From contig NC_045139.1 of assembly GCF_008831285.2 (NCBI RefSeq), forward strand, positions 19,422,892 to 19,486,891: a stretch of 64,000 nucleotides of DNA. The letters run 5' to 3'. Positions 23,801-36,279 of the stretch are shown here, piece after piece. How positions within the stretch are numbered: position 1 is the stretch's first letter; each line of letters starts with the position of its first letter. The notes below the pieces were generated by a model. The model searched no databases, was not told the origin of the DNA, and saw only the letters and a program-made list of their open reading frames with translations. The DNA is from Nymphaea colorata. Taxonomy: Eukaryota > Streptophyta > Magnoliopsida > Nymphaeales > Nymphaeaceae. The position numbers were made by a program, and so were the translations under genes.

Positions 23801-25900
23801 AAGCAGAGTTTTCACATTCACGCAGATACCTGCTGATGCCATGAAGAACAATGCTTATGGTATTGCATGCCATGGCATAAATAGAACTTACAACTGATGC
23901 TAATTATGGTGCAAATGAAAACATACTCAGCCTACCTTTTTATTTCCTTCAACGAAGGAGTCAATTCTTGTAGGTATTGGCCAAATTCCAATACATAAGA
24001 AGGCAGCCTTTTACTTCCTGGTGCTACTCTTCAATTCATTTGGGAAATGATCAAAATCGACCATATTCTGTTTGAGCCTGAAATGAAAAAGCTTGTTTGG
24101 ATGGAGAAGGATGAAATGATGTGATCTTCAGCCTCATTACACATTCCCTATCATTTGACCACGTCAAACCATGCTTTGGATGACCATTAACCCAAAGCAC
24201 TAACATTGTGGTAATAAAAGTACTAAAAGGCAGCTGGAAAGAGAGCTTCCCATGTATACTCTAAGAGATAGAAATAGCAACTGGCTCTTGGCTCACATAG
24301 CTTTTCTATAAGCTGTTGTGTATCTGGTGCCCCTTAAGGTGTCCAGGCATCTTTAAGTAATTTTATATTGTTCAGAGATGAGGACTTCCTTCAGTGATGT
24401 CACAGGTTAGAGAAAAACAAACGGCTGTTGAGGAAGTAATATGGCTTTATTAATTTTTCTTTTATTCTTCACACATCAAAGGGATAACATAGCTTGTGAT
24501 AGTATGCTGATGAGATCTTGTAGAACTGCCTTGATGCTTTGATCGTTGTAAGTATTACTCCCACCTTCCCTCCACACCTCCCCACTCCACCCCCCCCAAC
24601 AAAAAAAAAAAACCAAAAAACAAAAGAAAAAAACTCTCCTCTTCCCCTAACTTCCATAGTCTAAGTCTACACAGTTACATAATACAAAAAATTCTCCAAG
24701 AGTAGTTTTTTTAATTTTATTTTATTTTAGGAAAATAAATTGCCATCAGAGAAAATGATAATATGAGAAAGATTAAACGGAGCCAGGACAATACATAAAC
24801 TAAAGTAAAAACATGACAGTGAAAGATACAAGAAAAATCAGTGTTTTAAAACTCAGCCAGTCAATTAGTCGACTCGGTTGAATCAGCTCAACTCGGCCTC
24901 CTACCTGGTGAATCCAGTAGAAGGGCTCATTTATGATTAAATCTCGGCTTGACTCAGCCAAAACTCAGTTTGAATCAGCCATAACTCATTTGACTCTTCA
25001 CAGATTGGCGACAAACTTTGTATTTTGCAATAAAAAAAGTAATTGTAGGCCAATTACTTATTTTTTCATGAATCTTCTAACCAATTGGAATACAAAAATA
25101 TAGACTTATTCTTCATTTATTAAGCTTGCCTATTGCAAATGAAAAATAAAGCTGCTTAAGATTTGTATTATGTGAAAGCAAATATCAATCAGTTATTACT
25201 GAATGTTGGACTGATTCATTCTAAGCTATGCATGTAATCAAGTCATTCTACACTCTACAGCCTTTGTACATTTAAATCATAGCCACAAATGTCGCGATAT
25301 TTACGATAAAAACAAGAAAAACAAAAAAAGGCAAAATACCAGGATATTTTCACAATACTGCCAAAAAATATATATCGCGTTTTTATTGCAATAAGAAACT
25401 CGATTTTATCACGATAAAAACATGATTTTATCACATTTTTTGTCGCTATTTAAACCTGTGCTTAAACAGGGGCATGCTTAACATAATTTTTAATATGAAT
25501 TTAGGTGATCCAGTTTTTGTCCTTGACCTAACTGGTCTGGGATATAAACGTTCTTTTACATACATACATACATACCATGTTATTTTTCTCATATTATAAC
25601 ATTATCTTAGTAACCTTATTACAAGAAGAGTGATATATCTGTTTTACATGTTGATGAAATCCTGTTGACTAAATTATAAGCTCATTCATAGGCATTGATA
25701 ATCGGTCACTCATTTTGTGCTTAGCAGTCAAGCTGTCCCCTTCTTTTTGCATCTCTATGGTGCAAGCCTGCCACATGAACTCACCTAGAAGAGCACCACA
25801 CCCATGTCAATATGTTTGAACATAGATGAGGAACGGGACACAACTTGAATGCCAATATGATAGTTGATAACTTTTGTTTATTAATTTATACTATATTATA

Positions 25901-25970
<70 letters not shown>

Positions 25971-28900
25971 CACACACACACACATATACATATTTCTACA
26001 TTAAAAAAAAAAAACCTTGAGGACAGGTTCTGTAAGATGGTTTTACGAATTAACCTTTCTTTAACTGACGTTGATGAAAAGTTGTAACTTCAAGCTGCCA
26101 ATACTTACATAAAAGTATTTTTCTGAAAATGACAACACTAAGAGTAAATCTATTAATTTTAAGAAATATTCATGTGTTTACAGGTCCACATTTGAGATGG
26201 TGAGAAGCAGGCACCTATGTCATTAGAAAATACCTTAAAAATTTATCACGCCTAACACAATCCATAACTTAAATCATAGATTCATAGACTATCAATGAGT
26301 TATTTCTAAAATTAAAAAATGGAAATCTTACTACAATTTCAAGATGATGTCCTTTTTTGTTGTTCTCTTGTGTCAATTATCTCGCAAACAATTTGCATAG
26401 ACCGGCCTAGATGCTAAGCTAGCCAAGATCAACACTTGATTCAGGGTTTTTGCCCCAGCAGACAACTGCCCATAACTTGATTGCGATTACTAAACAAGCA
26501 TAAGCTACACAACAGAGACCAGTTATTATGGTCAAACAAGAAACTTGATGGATGTAAAAACGAAATAACGACATAGCTCCCATATTAGAGAAGCCATCAC
26601 TTTCACCTTCTCCCATCTGAAGCAAAACGTTTCTTCTTATTCAGTTTATTTAGCACCAGATTGTTGTCTTTTTCCTTATGAGACAGCAACCTCAGTACGT
26701 CCAATTATTATGCAACTTTATGAGGAGCCACAATCCTACTCTAAACAACACAGAACACATATCTCATCCTTAGAAACAAAGACATCATGAGAGAAAGCTT
26801 ATTCAATTAGGAAGCAAAAGAGTTACATACAAACAATATCTCTAACAGAGATCACACACGAAAAAACATTTTAGGAATGGATATCAAGATACAAGGAGCT
26901 TCTATTGAACTACAACCGGAAAGTTTTCCAATATGATTGCCTGCAAAACTCTAACCACAAAAGGTTGATGTGTTACATTAATGCATTACATGTTCTTAAT
27001 GACACGAGGCTTTTATGTTAGTTAAATTGATCTACTGATTAGTTTTTTCTTTTGTGACTATGTAATTTTTGTACGTGTATCAGTTACTGAGGTCAAACTG
27101 CAGCAGTTGGCTAAGTTTTCTAATCAGGTGGACGGACCTACTCCTGCTCTATTAATTCAAAGTAACCCGAGTATCTCTTCCACTAGTGAGAACCCATGTG
27201 TTTTTAGTTAGTTTAGCTACGATTTTCTTGTACGCTCTTCATGCTGATTATGGAAGTAAGTTGGACTAAGTGAAAGGGGATATTTTGGCAACTAAAACAT
27301 TTAAGAAATAGACTCTCATCCATCTATCTAAATGAGCCACCTATCGAATCATTGCAATTGATGTCACATCCCGAAGAGAGGAAGAGTTCTTCGGGAAATA
27401 GAACTTTACAAACCCGATACAGAATCAAACTTATTTAAATGCTCCAGCTATTCTATATTTCCTTAAAAAAGAAGCTCAACCCATGGGAACTGTTCATAAT
27501 ATTTCAAAAAAAACAGAGGTATTTAAGGAACTTCGAGTGACTTGGCTCTGCTCAAAGTGAACAGTGAACCTTCTGCTAGGAGCTTAGGAAGAAAATAGGG
27601 ATAAGAGGAAACCAAACTGTTGGTATTGATGAAGAAATACCATTCCAACAAACTTTGATTTGTGCCATGCAGGAGTAGCATGGAAGCAAAAGAAAATTAC
27701 ATGCTTATTAAGCAAAAAGAAGCAAGGTTGAGAGTAGATCTAACACCATTTCCAGAATGAAGGGAGGTATTTATGGTCCATCAAACCCAAGGTCATCTAG
27801 ATCTATTGATTCTCAGATCGTGACCTTAAATTTCATAACTTGAACTCTTGGAGGAGGTGATCCATCTTACTTGCTTCACACAGAAAAATTATCGATGCAT
27901 GCATTGACCTAAATGAATGGTGATCTAGAGCACCTTTTAACTTTGGAAGGAACGACTATTCCGATACGAAATTCAGCCCTATGTTTCAAGGCAAGATCTC
28001 TTATTTGTTTCAAATGAGTGGATTGGTCCTATAAAATAGGAAAATCTAGTGACTTCCATCACTAAACTTGGGCAAAGTTGTACCTCAGGAGACCATTAAT
28101 CTGAATTCATGAGTTTGGCAACAATAAAATGGATGATCAAATTCTTTCAAAATTAGAGGTTCTATGATTCCATCTATCATTGAACAGATGGCCTTCACTT
28201 GTAATCTTTGAACCTCTATAACAAATACTCTCACATTTGCAATTGTCAGGAAAAGGTTGGAAAAAATGAAAGTAAAGGTCGGTTGATGTCTGGATTGCAT
28301 CTATGATCCATAGATAGCTCATAACACCCGAAGAATATATAAAGAGGTGAGACTAGCCAGCAAAATACCCATACATCTATCTGGATGGATTAAGTTTACG
28401 AACTTCAAGTTGAAGGAAGTCAAGAGTTGGATAACTTGGGCGCATCTATTGGCATAATCTGGCAGAAGTATGCCTGGCTGCAGCTTGCCAATCAAAAGGG
28501 GAAAGCAGAAAAAAGGACACAAGGCACAACGGTTCACGTCTTACATTTATAGAATATAAATAGAGGAGGCATCATTGATTATACCATGATTACCATGAAA
28601 AGCTTCGTCCATCTCACGTGTGCAAATTGCTAAATTTTCATTGGATGATTCAGGGACAACTTAGTCCACAGTCACAGAAGAAGACCCCAGCATACAAAAC
28701 GGATCAAATATGAAAGAAACATCACTCCTTGGTCGACTCAATGAGACTGAGTTAGTTATTCATCCTTTATGCAATTTCTCTAGAAGATTAACCGTGGAGG
28801 TGTAATATTTTGGCTAACCCAGGCTCCTAAAATTCGTCTCGTAATACCACGTGACTGCAAGTGTCTTCAGTTAGTTCCGCAACTCCTTCTCCACTCTCCA

Positions 28901-29823
28901 GTATGCTACGTCCCCACTACTAATCAAGCTAAATGAAACTGCAAGCAAGGGTTGAAATAATGTGGCTCCTCTCGAGATAAACCTAAAATCTTCGTCCAAA
29001 CGAAGACCCTGCTGGTTCTATAGAATGATTAAGCCGATTAAGACAGAAACAATGAGAACTCATTCCTTCGCCGTCTATATATTGCCGCAGACAATCACGA
29101 TAATGGAATAGACCGTCAATCAGAAATACCCACAATGGCACAGGAGAACCAAATTGATCAAGACAAAAGAAAACGCGAGAAAACCAGGTAAACCTGAGAG
29201 TCTTCCATCTCCAGATCGGTGGAATTGGGCGCCGTATCTCCGTCGCCTTTGTTCCCTTCGGTAGAATTCCCGTCGTTCTGCCTTGTTTCTTCATCAACCT
29301 CCGATGAAGCCTCTTTCTTCTGTTCCTCCTCCTCCAATGCAACAATCTACAAGACGAAAAAGGGAATTGATTCAACGTGCCCATCACCAGGGCATGAGAG
29401 AGAGTAGAGAGAGAGAGAAGGAGAAAGAAGAAGAAGAAATGGGGATCATACCGGAATATAACGGAATTTCCGGCGGGGAGGCTCCTCGGAGGGCGTGGGA
29501 GAAGAATCGTCCTTGTTCCCGTTGCTCGCGGTGGCCGTGCCATTGGCGGTGGCGCCATTGCTGGAGGCGGTCGCGGGGGTCCATTTGTAAAGAAGGAGGT
29601 GTGAGGAAGAGGAGGCGGAGGTAGAGGAGTTATGGAGGGAGGAGGAAGGTGGGTTGTGGCCGTGATTGTGGTTGTTGCTACTGCTGTTGTTGTTGTTGGC
29701 GGCGGAGGGAGGGGATATCTCCACCCACTGCTTCTTCCACTTCCTGACCGGGCCGCTGAACACCGTCGTCGACACGTATCGTGTGGACGACCGCCCCAGC
29801 CGCGTGCTACCCGCCCCCTCCAT
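20815..29823 (-). CDS. Conserved plant protein of unknown function with C-terminal EAR-like motif
   Basis: Model with three exons in minus order: 29823-29452, 29346-29194, 20949-20815, giving 219 aa. All phases are 0 and sites are GT-AG; the last acceptor has a strong pyrimidine tract (CTTGTTTTTCTGATACTCAG). Exon 1 encodes the conserved head [20 protein letters not shown] then KQWVEISP, a low-complexity N/S/H region, HLLLYKWTP, and [14 protein letters not shown]. Exon 2 is acidic ([20 protein letters not shown]). Exon 3 carries [11 protein letters not shown], which fits the LxLxL EAR motif used to recruit TOPLESS-type co-repressors. The head and an L-D-L-rich tail occur together in a family of short, uncharacterised land-plant proteins. 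Exons 1-2 are firm. The link over an 8.2-kb intron is inference; if wrong, translation would run on 11 codons past exon 2 ([11 protein letters not shown]) to a stop. No biochemical function can be assigned. Confidence 0.75.
20950..29193 (-). other. 8.2-kb intron of the EAR-motif gene
   Basis: No coding sequence was recognised here on either strand. It contains a compound (TA)n(GA)n(CA)n microsatellite at 25897-25984, a decayed repeat rich in ACTCAGCC/GACTCGG words (24850-25000), and a repeat with CGATAAAAAC/TTTTATCG inverted words (25280-25460). The rest is plain AT-rich DNA. Its identity as an intron depends on the gene model. Confidence 0.6.
25897..25984. repeat. Compound (TA)n(GA)n(CA)n microsatellite
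   Basis: Long TA run with one CA interruption to 25950, GA to about 25969, then CA. Expected to be highly length-variable. Confidence 0.95.
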
Positions 29824-31755
29824 CTCACACTCTCTCTCCCTCCCTCCCTCCTTCTTCTTCTTCTCACTCCAGAGGGGAAAGTTCAGGCTCCTTCCGCCTG
29901 AGGTTGGGTATAGTCCATCGGCTGGTTCGACCCAGAACCTTTCGGGTCGACCCTTTTCATCGCTGCTTGTTTGATATGTATAATCCAACTTTTTTAACGT
30001 CGAAATATGATTGGAGTGTGTTTGAGAAGGAACAAATTGTGTCTGAGATACATGTTTGCTTCTGATGTTTTCCTTTCATTAGATCCAAGAATGCAACACT
30101 GGACATAATCAAGCCATGTTTATTAGAAAAGAACATAATGTCCTTATATATAACATATGCTCTTATAGAATATGTTCTAACAATATGGTGTACTTACCAA
30201 ATGCCCTTTTTGATTACGAGCAATAGTGACGAAAACTAAGAGACTCTAATAAGCAAGTAGGCGAACCCAACTCCGGCTAGATTTGATTCTCAGGCTTAGG
30301 TTAGAGCAAGATTAGATCAGTTAAAAATTCAAGTCTCAGTATTTTAAAATTATAAGATCTATTGGACGTGGAGATTTCACACTCGTTCAACATAAAATTT
30401 CAATATTCGAGACACAACGCACCGCTCAAGCCAAAAGACCCACGAGACAGAGACAAAGAGAGAACATATCTACTAGCAGCATGAAAAAATAGGTGTGCAT
30501 TTTGAAGGGGCGTTTAATTTTTCCTGATCTAGAATTATAATGATTTGAGAATCATAGATTTAATATTAGGCTTTCTCTTAAGTGTAGATCTTAGGTCTGG
30601 CCTAAATGAACCATGAATTTTGCCATGCATATTTTATTATATTAGCAAAAACATGTCTCATCATATCCATATTAGATACTATGAAATTCAAATCTAATGT
30701 AATCAAACGCCTTCTGTTGACAAAAGGTAAAAAAACAGAAAGGAAACCATTTTATAGGTAAGAATTTCTTTTTTTTTGTTTTTATTAGTCAACGATGATA
30801 CAAGTACAAAAGTCAAATAAGACTGTTCTAACTGACGATCAAATCAAGGCTGACTTGTGAATAATCCTTGGTATCGGGCCTAATACCCGACAGGCACCCG
30901 CTACTGCCCGATAGGCCCGTAACTCATGCCCAAAAAAATCAGCCTGTGCTGACCCGATAGGCTCGATTCTATCTGTTTTATTTTTTAATATTATTTTATT
31001 TAATAATAAGACATATTCTATTATTAAAAATATATTTTATATTTAAATTTTGTTATTTTATATTTAAAATAATATTTTTTTATCTTAACAGGGCCTGGCC
31101 CAGCCCAAGCTAGAATGTCAGGTCTTAGGCCATGCTCGGACTTGATTTTCGGGTGTCAGGCCATCCTGGGCAATGCCCAGACCTAACTTTAAATCCATGC
31201 TGCTGTTAAATCTACTTTTTAAGGAAGCAGTGGGTTTCAATGGCATGGATCTAAATTATTCGAGATCTTTGGCTATCAAACACAAAGATCCGTGGCTATC
31301 AAACACAACCTTACTTCTTCTTGTTTCATACTTATCCAAAAATTTGATGGGCATGTGAACACTTCCATTTAAGCGACTTTTTAAATATTACTCATAAATT
31401 AACAGTTCATATTTAGTTGGTAATTTGAGAAGTTCCTTGTTCTTCCACAAGAACAAAAAGGTATTGAACAACAACATCACATGAGACTTTTATACCGTAA
31501 GAAACTGTTTGCATGGGGATATCATTGCACCAAGTTTTTATCCGTTGCCTTACGTTAAGAATAAGACGATTATTAATTAATGAATGCATAATGATCAAAC
31601 AGGGTTTTCTAGCTCTCATGGGCCCCTAAAAATAGTGGCCATATCTCACAATTCTTTTACAAGCTAGCTATGTCGCAGGGACACTTGGAGCTTGATTGCT
31701 ATGTCTTTCAATACACATCAAACAAAATAGTACACCTGAATAAATTCTTTTAAGG
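29824..31755. other. Intergenic upstream of the EAR-motif gene
   Basis: 29824-29990 is CT/GA-rich and likely its 5' UTR/promoter. 30500-30720 carries words (GATTTGAGAATCATAGATTT) shared with other islands at about 33950-34230 and 61280-61500. 30870-31190 has a CCCGACAGGC/CCCGATAGGC-type repeat. Near 31269 and 31291 GGCTATCAAACACAA is duplicated. No gene is supported. Confidence 0.45.
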
Positions 31756-31866
31756 GGCCTTTTGGAAACAGTAAGATTATGTTCCAAAAAATCGGTTATA
31801 TTCATTCGACACTTTAAAATGCATGCCATGAATCAGTTAATATATTGTTACTGTTTCCAAACAGCC
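31756..31866. mobile_element. Small MITE with 19-bp terminal inverted repeats
   Basis: Left end GGCCTTTTGGAAACAGTAA (31756-31774) is inverted at the right end TTACTGTTTCCAAACAGCC (31848-31866), matching at 17 of 19 positions. The element is 111 bp, noncoding and AT-rich inside, typical of a non-autonomous DNA transposon. A target duplication is not clear, so the superfamily is left open. Confidence 0.75.
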
Positions 31867-32218
31867 TCAGGAAAAGGAGCATTGTATTATTCTTGAAATA
31901 TACATTCTTATATAAAAAACTACTTCAAGAGCAACGTGCTGATTACATATCATGTCTAATATTTTGATCGTTGAATTTATAAACGATGTATCTATAATCA
32001 CATAATGTCTCAGAACAAAAATATGCATGATTTTTAGATCATACATTTCAATAGCATGTGTTTCAAACTTAAACATAATGCTTTTTAGTAAATGCCTTCA
32101 CAGACATGCAAACAGGGAAGCTTTTAAGACTCTCGACACAAGTTTTTGCATTTCTTAAATGTCCACCGGTCGTATGGTTTACCATGCATGGAATTCATAG
32201 AGAACAACGGTACGACCT

Positions 32219-32251
<33 letters not shown>

Positions 32252-33426
32252 GTTTACCATGCATGGAATGCATAGAGAACAAAGGTAAGAGAGTGTTCAA
32301 AATACCACACCCCGTGTCCTGTTTCCAGTACCATGTGAAGTATAAGTAGATTGGGCAAGAGACACTAGCAATCAAAGGTTGGTGATTATAAGAATTTGGT
32401 TGGCCAGACTGAGAATGAAGTCAGGCCATGTACGAAGCTCTTCTGATCAGTAGACTCTTCGTTGTAATGTTCAGCACAAACCCCAATGGAGAAAAGAGAA
32501 AACTAAATATGTTGGCACAAAGATTTCAAGAAACAAAAAAGAGAAAAAATACAAGGAATTAATGAAGGTGCAGCATGCAGTAAGGAAGGTCTTACGAGGC
32601 TCATAAATTTTGGTCTGAATGCCTTCCTTGGTAGTGTCTTGATCATATTACGCCTTACAGAGAATCTTAAATCACGAGCCTCATTAATATATTATTTTGG
32701 CAACACAAAATTTTATTGTCTTTTTCAAATTCAATGATGCAATTTTAGTTCGTCTTTTGCTCTTTTCCCCTGATCAGTTATTTCATGTAGGTGGCAGGAT
32801 TCGGGAGTCGTCCTGTAAAGCTGAACATCAGAGAACGAATATTGCAGTTGGCTGCGTGTTTGAAAAATCAAACAAAGGGATGCCTTTTTCCTGTATGGCG
32901 AACATAGTGAGATGTATGTATAGGTTATCGAGCAAGAGCAGCATTTCACATAATGAATACCTAACAAAAGGGCTAAAGCTCACACCTTTCCCCGTCCCCT
33001 CAAGATATCAAGCAGCTTGTTTTTGGTGCTTCGGAGCACAGCTACTATGTTTTAACTTGTATATTGATATTTTCCATATTAAAATACAGGAAGTTGATGT
33101 ATCAAAAATTTGAAACAAAAACTGACTGCCTAATAGCCACACTCCGTTCATTTTGCCAACCCCTTAAAAATTACTTACATAATAATCAATTTATTTGCAC
33201 AAACAAATTTAAGGGCAATGTAGTTAATCATCTTAAAGGCATTCCAACTTCTTTGAATGAGGAGAGAAACAATTGATTTGTCTGAAGCATCTTTACCCAT
33301 CCCCATTTTGACCGTTCATTGATTAAAAACGTCAGGTACTCTTTGCATTGCCTATGGAAGATTTTTCCTGTTGCAAATATGTAGACCTCATGTCTCCTAA
33401 ACTATAGACAATCTTCATTTGAAGAG
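31867..33426. other. Intergenic, repeats only
   Basis: A 35-bp sequence beginning GTTTACCATGCATGGAATTC occurs at 32177-32211 and again at 32252-32286, separated by an (AC)n(AT)n microsatellite (32219-32251). A 138-codon ORF at 32697-33113 resembles nothing known and has no start context or composition to support it. No gene is called. Confidence 0.5.
32177..32286. repeat. Direct duplication flanking an (AC)n(AT)n microsatellite
   Basis: Two near-identical 35-bp copies (32177-32211, 32252-32286; differences at a T/G and a C/A) bracket the dinucleotide run. Noncoding. Confidence 0.85.
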
Positions 33427-33770
33427 TTTTTTTTTTTTTTTCTTTAAACTTTGTGATACCCAGTCCGGGAGACTTTACAACTTTGCCCGTGGTGTAAAAC
33501 CTCATACAATGGCTCTCTACACCAAGCCTTGAAATTCTTTGAATTGCAAGGAGATGAGAATCTCCAGACGTCCGATAGTTCTCTTCTTGTCCCCGGGCAA
33601 ATTGGTGAACAGCTCGGGCTTCCTAATAGAGTAGAGCAAGTTTTCCCTTCTTCTTCTGTAAGTATTTGAAAGACTTTGTTTTGTTTTGTACAAAGGATTG
33701 ACACCCACAAGAATCAAACTAGCAACTGGCCTTCTGCTAACTCGCTAACCTGTCCAACGACCCCAAACCC
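33427..33770 (-). mobile_element. tRNA-derived SINE candidate
   Basis: On the minus strand a head GGTTAGCGAGTTAGCAG (A-box-like) is followed about 25 nt later by AGTTTGATTCT (B-box-like, about 7 of 11 to GGTTCGANTCC). A roughly 250-bp body without coding sense follows and the element ends in a poly(A) run (T-run on plus strand, 33427-33441). This layout matches plant SINEs. Boxes are degraded and no target duplication was found, so the family is not named. Confidence 0.6.
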
Positions 33771-35651
33771 CTTGAGGCAACTTCAGATCAGTTTCATGGC
33801 TAGATACGTTTAGGTAAAGTGATGATCACTAGCTGGATGGTTGGCCTCACAATGGTTGAAAGAAAGAAGGCTCATTTGCAAGATTTGTTAGATAGGAACT
33901 ATTCCATCAACCATTAGTGTGACCGAATGCCTTTAATATGAGACTAAAAGTGATTTGAGCTCCTAAAACTCAAGATCCCCAAGATTTCAGATCCATGGTT
34001 TTCATCATAAAATTAAAGTTTTTCTTCTAAAGATGCATCGTAAATTTTTTTTAACCTTGCATACATCATTAATTGATGCATCTGAAGCCAGTCCTTTCTC
34101 TGGCTATCGATCCATCATTTAAGAGATAACAAGGATCTTGAATTTATGGCTTGATAATACAAAGTTCGACAAAACCATAAATTTTAAATGGGTCCCATGA
34201 TAGATCTGAGATCCATAATAATCAGACACCCCATTTAGAGTGGTTTTGAATTCTTGAATAACCTTCACCTACACATAAAGGTTGTCGGGAGGTGGGTGCA
34301 AACATATGCGCTAATCCATGTCTTGAATGATTTCTTCCTTCTCACAGTGAAAAAGAAAAACTTTCCTAGATTTTCAATCGAAACAAACGGACTGGAAAAT
34401 TTATGAACTTTTTTGAGTTAGACAAATAGAAAAGCTGTTCCACACGGCAAGATCTACAAATTTATGCTTTTGAATCTACATTCAAAAGCGAGATTCCTTT
34501 TTTTTTCTAACAATTTCAAGAAAGTCAAAGAAAAGTACTACCAAATGTAAATGATGCGTACTACCTTCGAACTGAAGTGTTCCTGGTCCTTTTGCTTTTT
34601 CCCCTTTCAAATTCAACCTTGAGGACACGCCTACCATCACCAACTCTTGCGTGTCAAAACTCAAATCTTCGTTCCTTTAACCAAAAAGCTACGCCCTTCC
34701 TTCCCCATAAATATTGCTCACCTAAATCCTTGACTATTTATTGTCAAGTTTTATTAAATCTTATCAAAATTCAAATACTAGCATACAAAGAGGCAGATAG
34801 GGTCCTGTAAGCATATTTCAATACCTTTTGTTCTCAGACTCACATACTACGCTTCATCCAAATATGTGGTTGCGGTTTTTCTTGTATAAATTTAATGTAA
34901 ACAATGGTCTCAGTGGGCGTAATATAGCTGGTCAACAGAGGTCCTGCAAAAAGGCACAACTTTAGTTTGATTCTTGTTGGGTGTTATTTTTTTGAACTAT
35001 AAATGATGGGATCACAACACTCTAGTTGACAGATATATAGTGTCACATCCATATACCAATGCAACTCATGACCCTAAGGATAGAGAGAATGAGAAGGAAG
35101 GAGGCTTTCGGACCTCTTTTCCAAGTGCTTCTGCTCACCTGAAACTAAATAGGAAAGTTAAGTACCCTTATTTCCATTTGCCTCAGATTCTGGAAGTGTA
35201 TAAGAGTTTGTTGGGAAGACTGCGTAGGGTATTCATAGATGCTGGATGAGCAGAAGCCACCAAGAAGAGAGCGTGAGCCTCTCCTTCTCCTTGCATACAT
35301 TGCTTGGAGCGGTATAGAAGTTTGATGGGAAGACAGTGTACCATCAACTTGGTATTGGGCTAGTTCACTGTAGTTCAGGAGATAAAGTTTTGAATGGTTT
35401 ATAACCAGATTTTGTGAACCCATAAAGCCAAAATGGTTGTTCTTGAAACCCCTTAGAAATTCGATTTACAGTAAAATCGGTTCCAAATAGTGGATAGCAC
35501 AGTTACCCATCCTTTCATAAGCTAACCCGGTGCAAACTGGATTTACATAATTTTTACCTTGGATCACTTGCTTACTCATGAGTCATGTCTTGGCATATTC
35601 TCTTGCACCATTTATGAAGCAAGCTCATATTGTTCATGAATGATGAGCTTT

Positions 35652-35700
<49 letters not shown>

Positions 35701-36279
35701 TCGTTAATGGGATAGCAATAACTCCCCAGAAACAGTGGTGTGCGGTTCTTGGGAGGGGCAAAGGGCGTGTGTGCAACTGCAACGGTTCGGTGATGGAAAC
35801 GTAGAGAAAGAGGAGGAGGAGGAGAAGGAGCAAAGGAATATTGTGGGATGTGTTTCCGTTTTAATGGCTCTGCCAACTCCTCCTGCTTTCTTTCTCCAAA
35901 TTTAATGCTCTCCCTCTCTCACTCTCTCTCCTCAACCCTCTACTTAAGTTCACCACCACTGAAGGACATTCCCTCCCATCGACCACAGCACTCTCCGGCT
36001 CAAGTCCCAACTAGGAGAGCCTTCCCTGTTCCTTCCTTCAACTCCCCATCTTCCTTTCTTCTTCTTCCTTGCTTCCCATCTTCCCTTTCGCATCCTTCTG
36101 CGAAATATCTCATGCTTCATTTTGATCTCTGGGTATGCAGTCCTCATTCTTTGAAGCTGGTGATGCCGATTCGTTTACTTATATATGGGTCCTTTTAATT
36201 TCTAGTATTGTGGTTGGGGAGATCACGATCTCTTTATTGATGCGAATGTTGTAATAATAATCATATGTTGATCATAGAT
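33771..36279. other. Intergenic; 3' part is the likely MIR171 promoter and pri-miRNA 5' end
   Basis: 33771 to about 35630 is repeat-flavoured AT-rich DNA with no gene. A (TA)n(GA)n microsatellite sits at 35652-35700. From about 35880 to 36150 the plus strand becomes strongly CT-rich (CTCTCCCTCTCTCACTCTCT and similar), as often seen around plant transcription starts, and probably belongs to the primary transcript of MIR171. No convincing TATA box was found. Confidence 0.45.
35652..35700. repeat. Compound (TA)n(GA)n microsatellite
   Basis: TA run to about 35676 then GA run to 35700, about 600 bp upstream of the MIR171 hairpin. Confidence 0.95.

Noticed and set aside
27340-27560. Possible second organelle-derived fragment
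   Set aside because: Some wording seemed organelle-like, but I could not match it to a specific plastid or mitochondrial gene.
28983-29193. Alternative terminal exon for the EAR-motif gene, using an AG near 29020
   Set aside because: It has a weak pyrimidine tract and encodes no family-like tail, whereas the exon at 20815-20949 has a strong acceptor and the LDLNLGL tail.
28983-29867. 294-codon minus-strand ORF rich in Arg and Pro
   Set aside because: Wrong frame over the GC-rich exons of the EAR-motif gene; the real frame is the one starting at 29823.
32697-33113. 138-codon ORF
   Set aside because: No motif, no promoter or splice support, AT-rich surroundings; compatible with chance.
36130-36170. 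miR167-like string TGAAGCTGGTGATG
   Set aside because: Matches only the first 8 nt of miR167 and has no hairpin partner.
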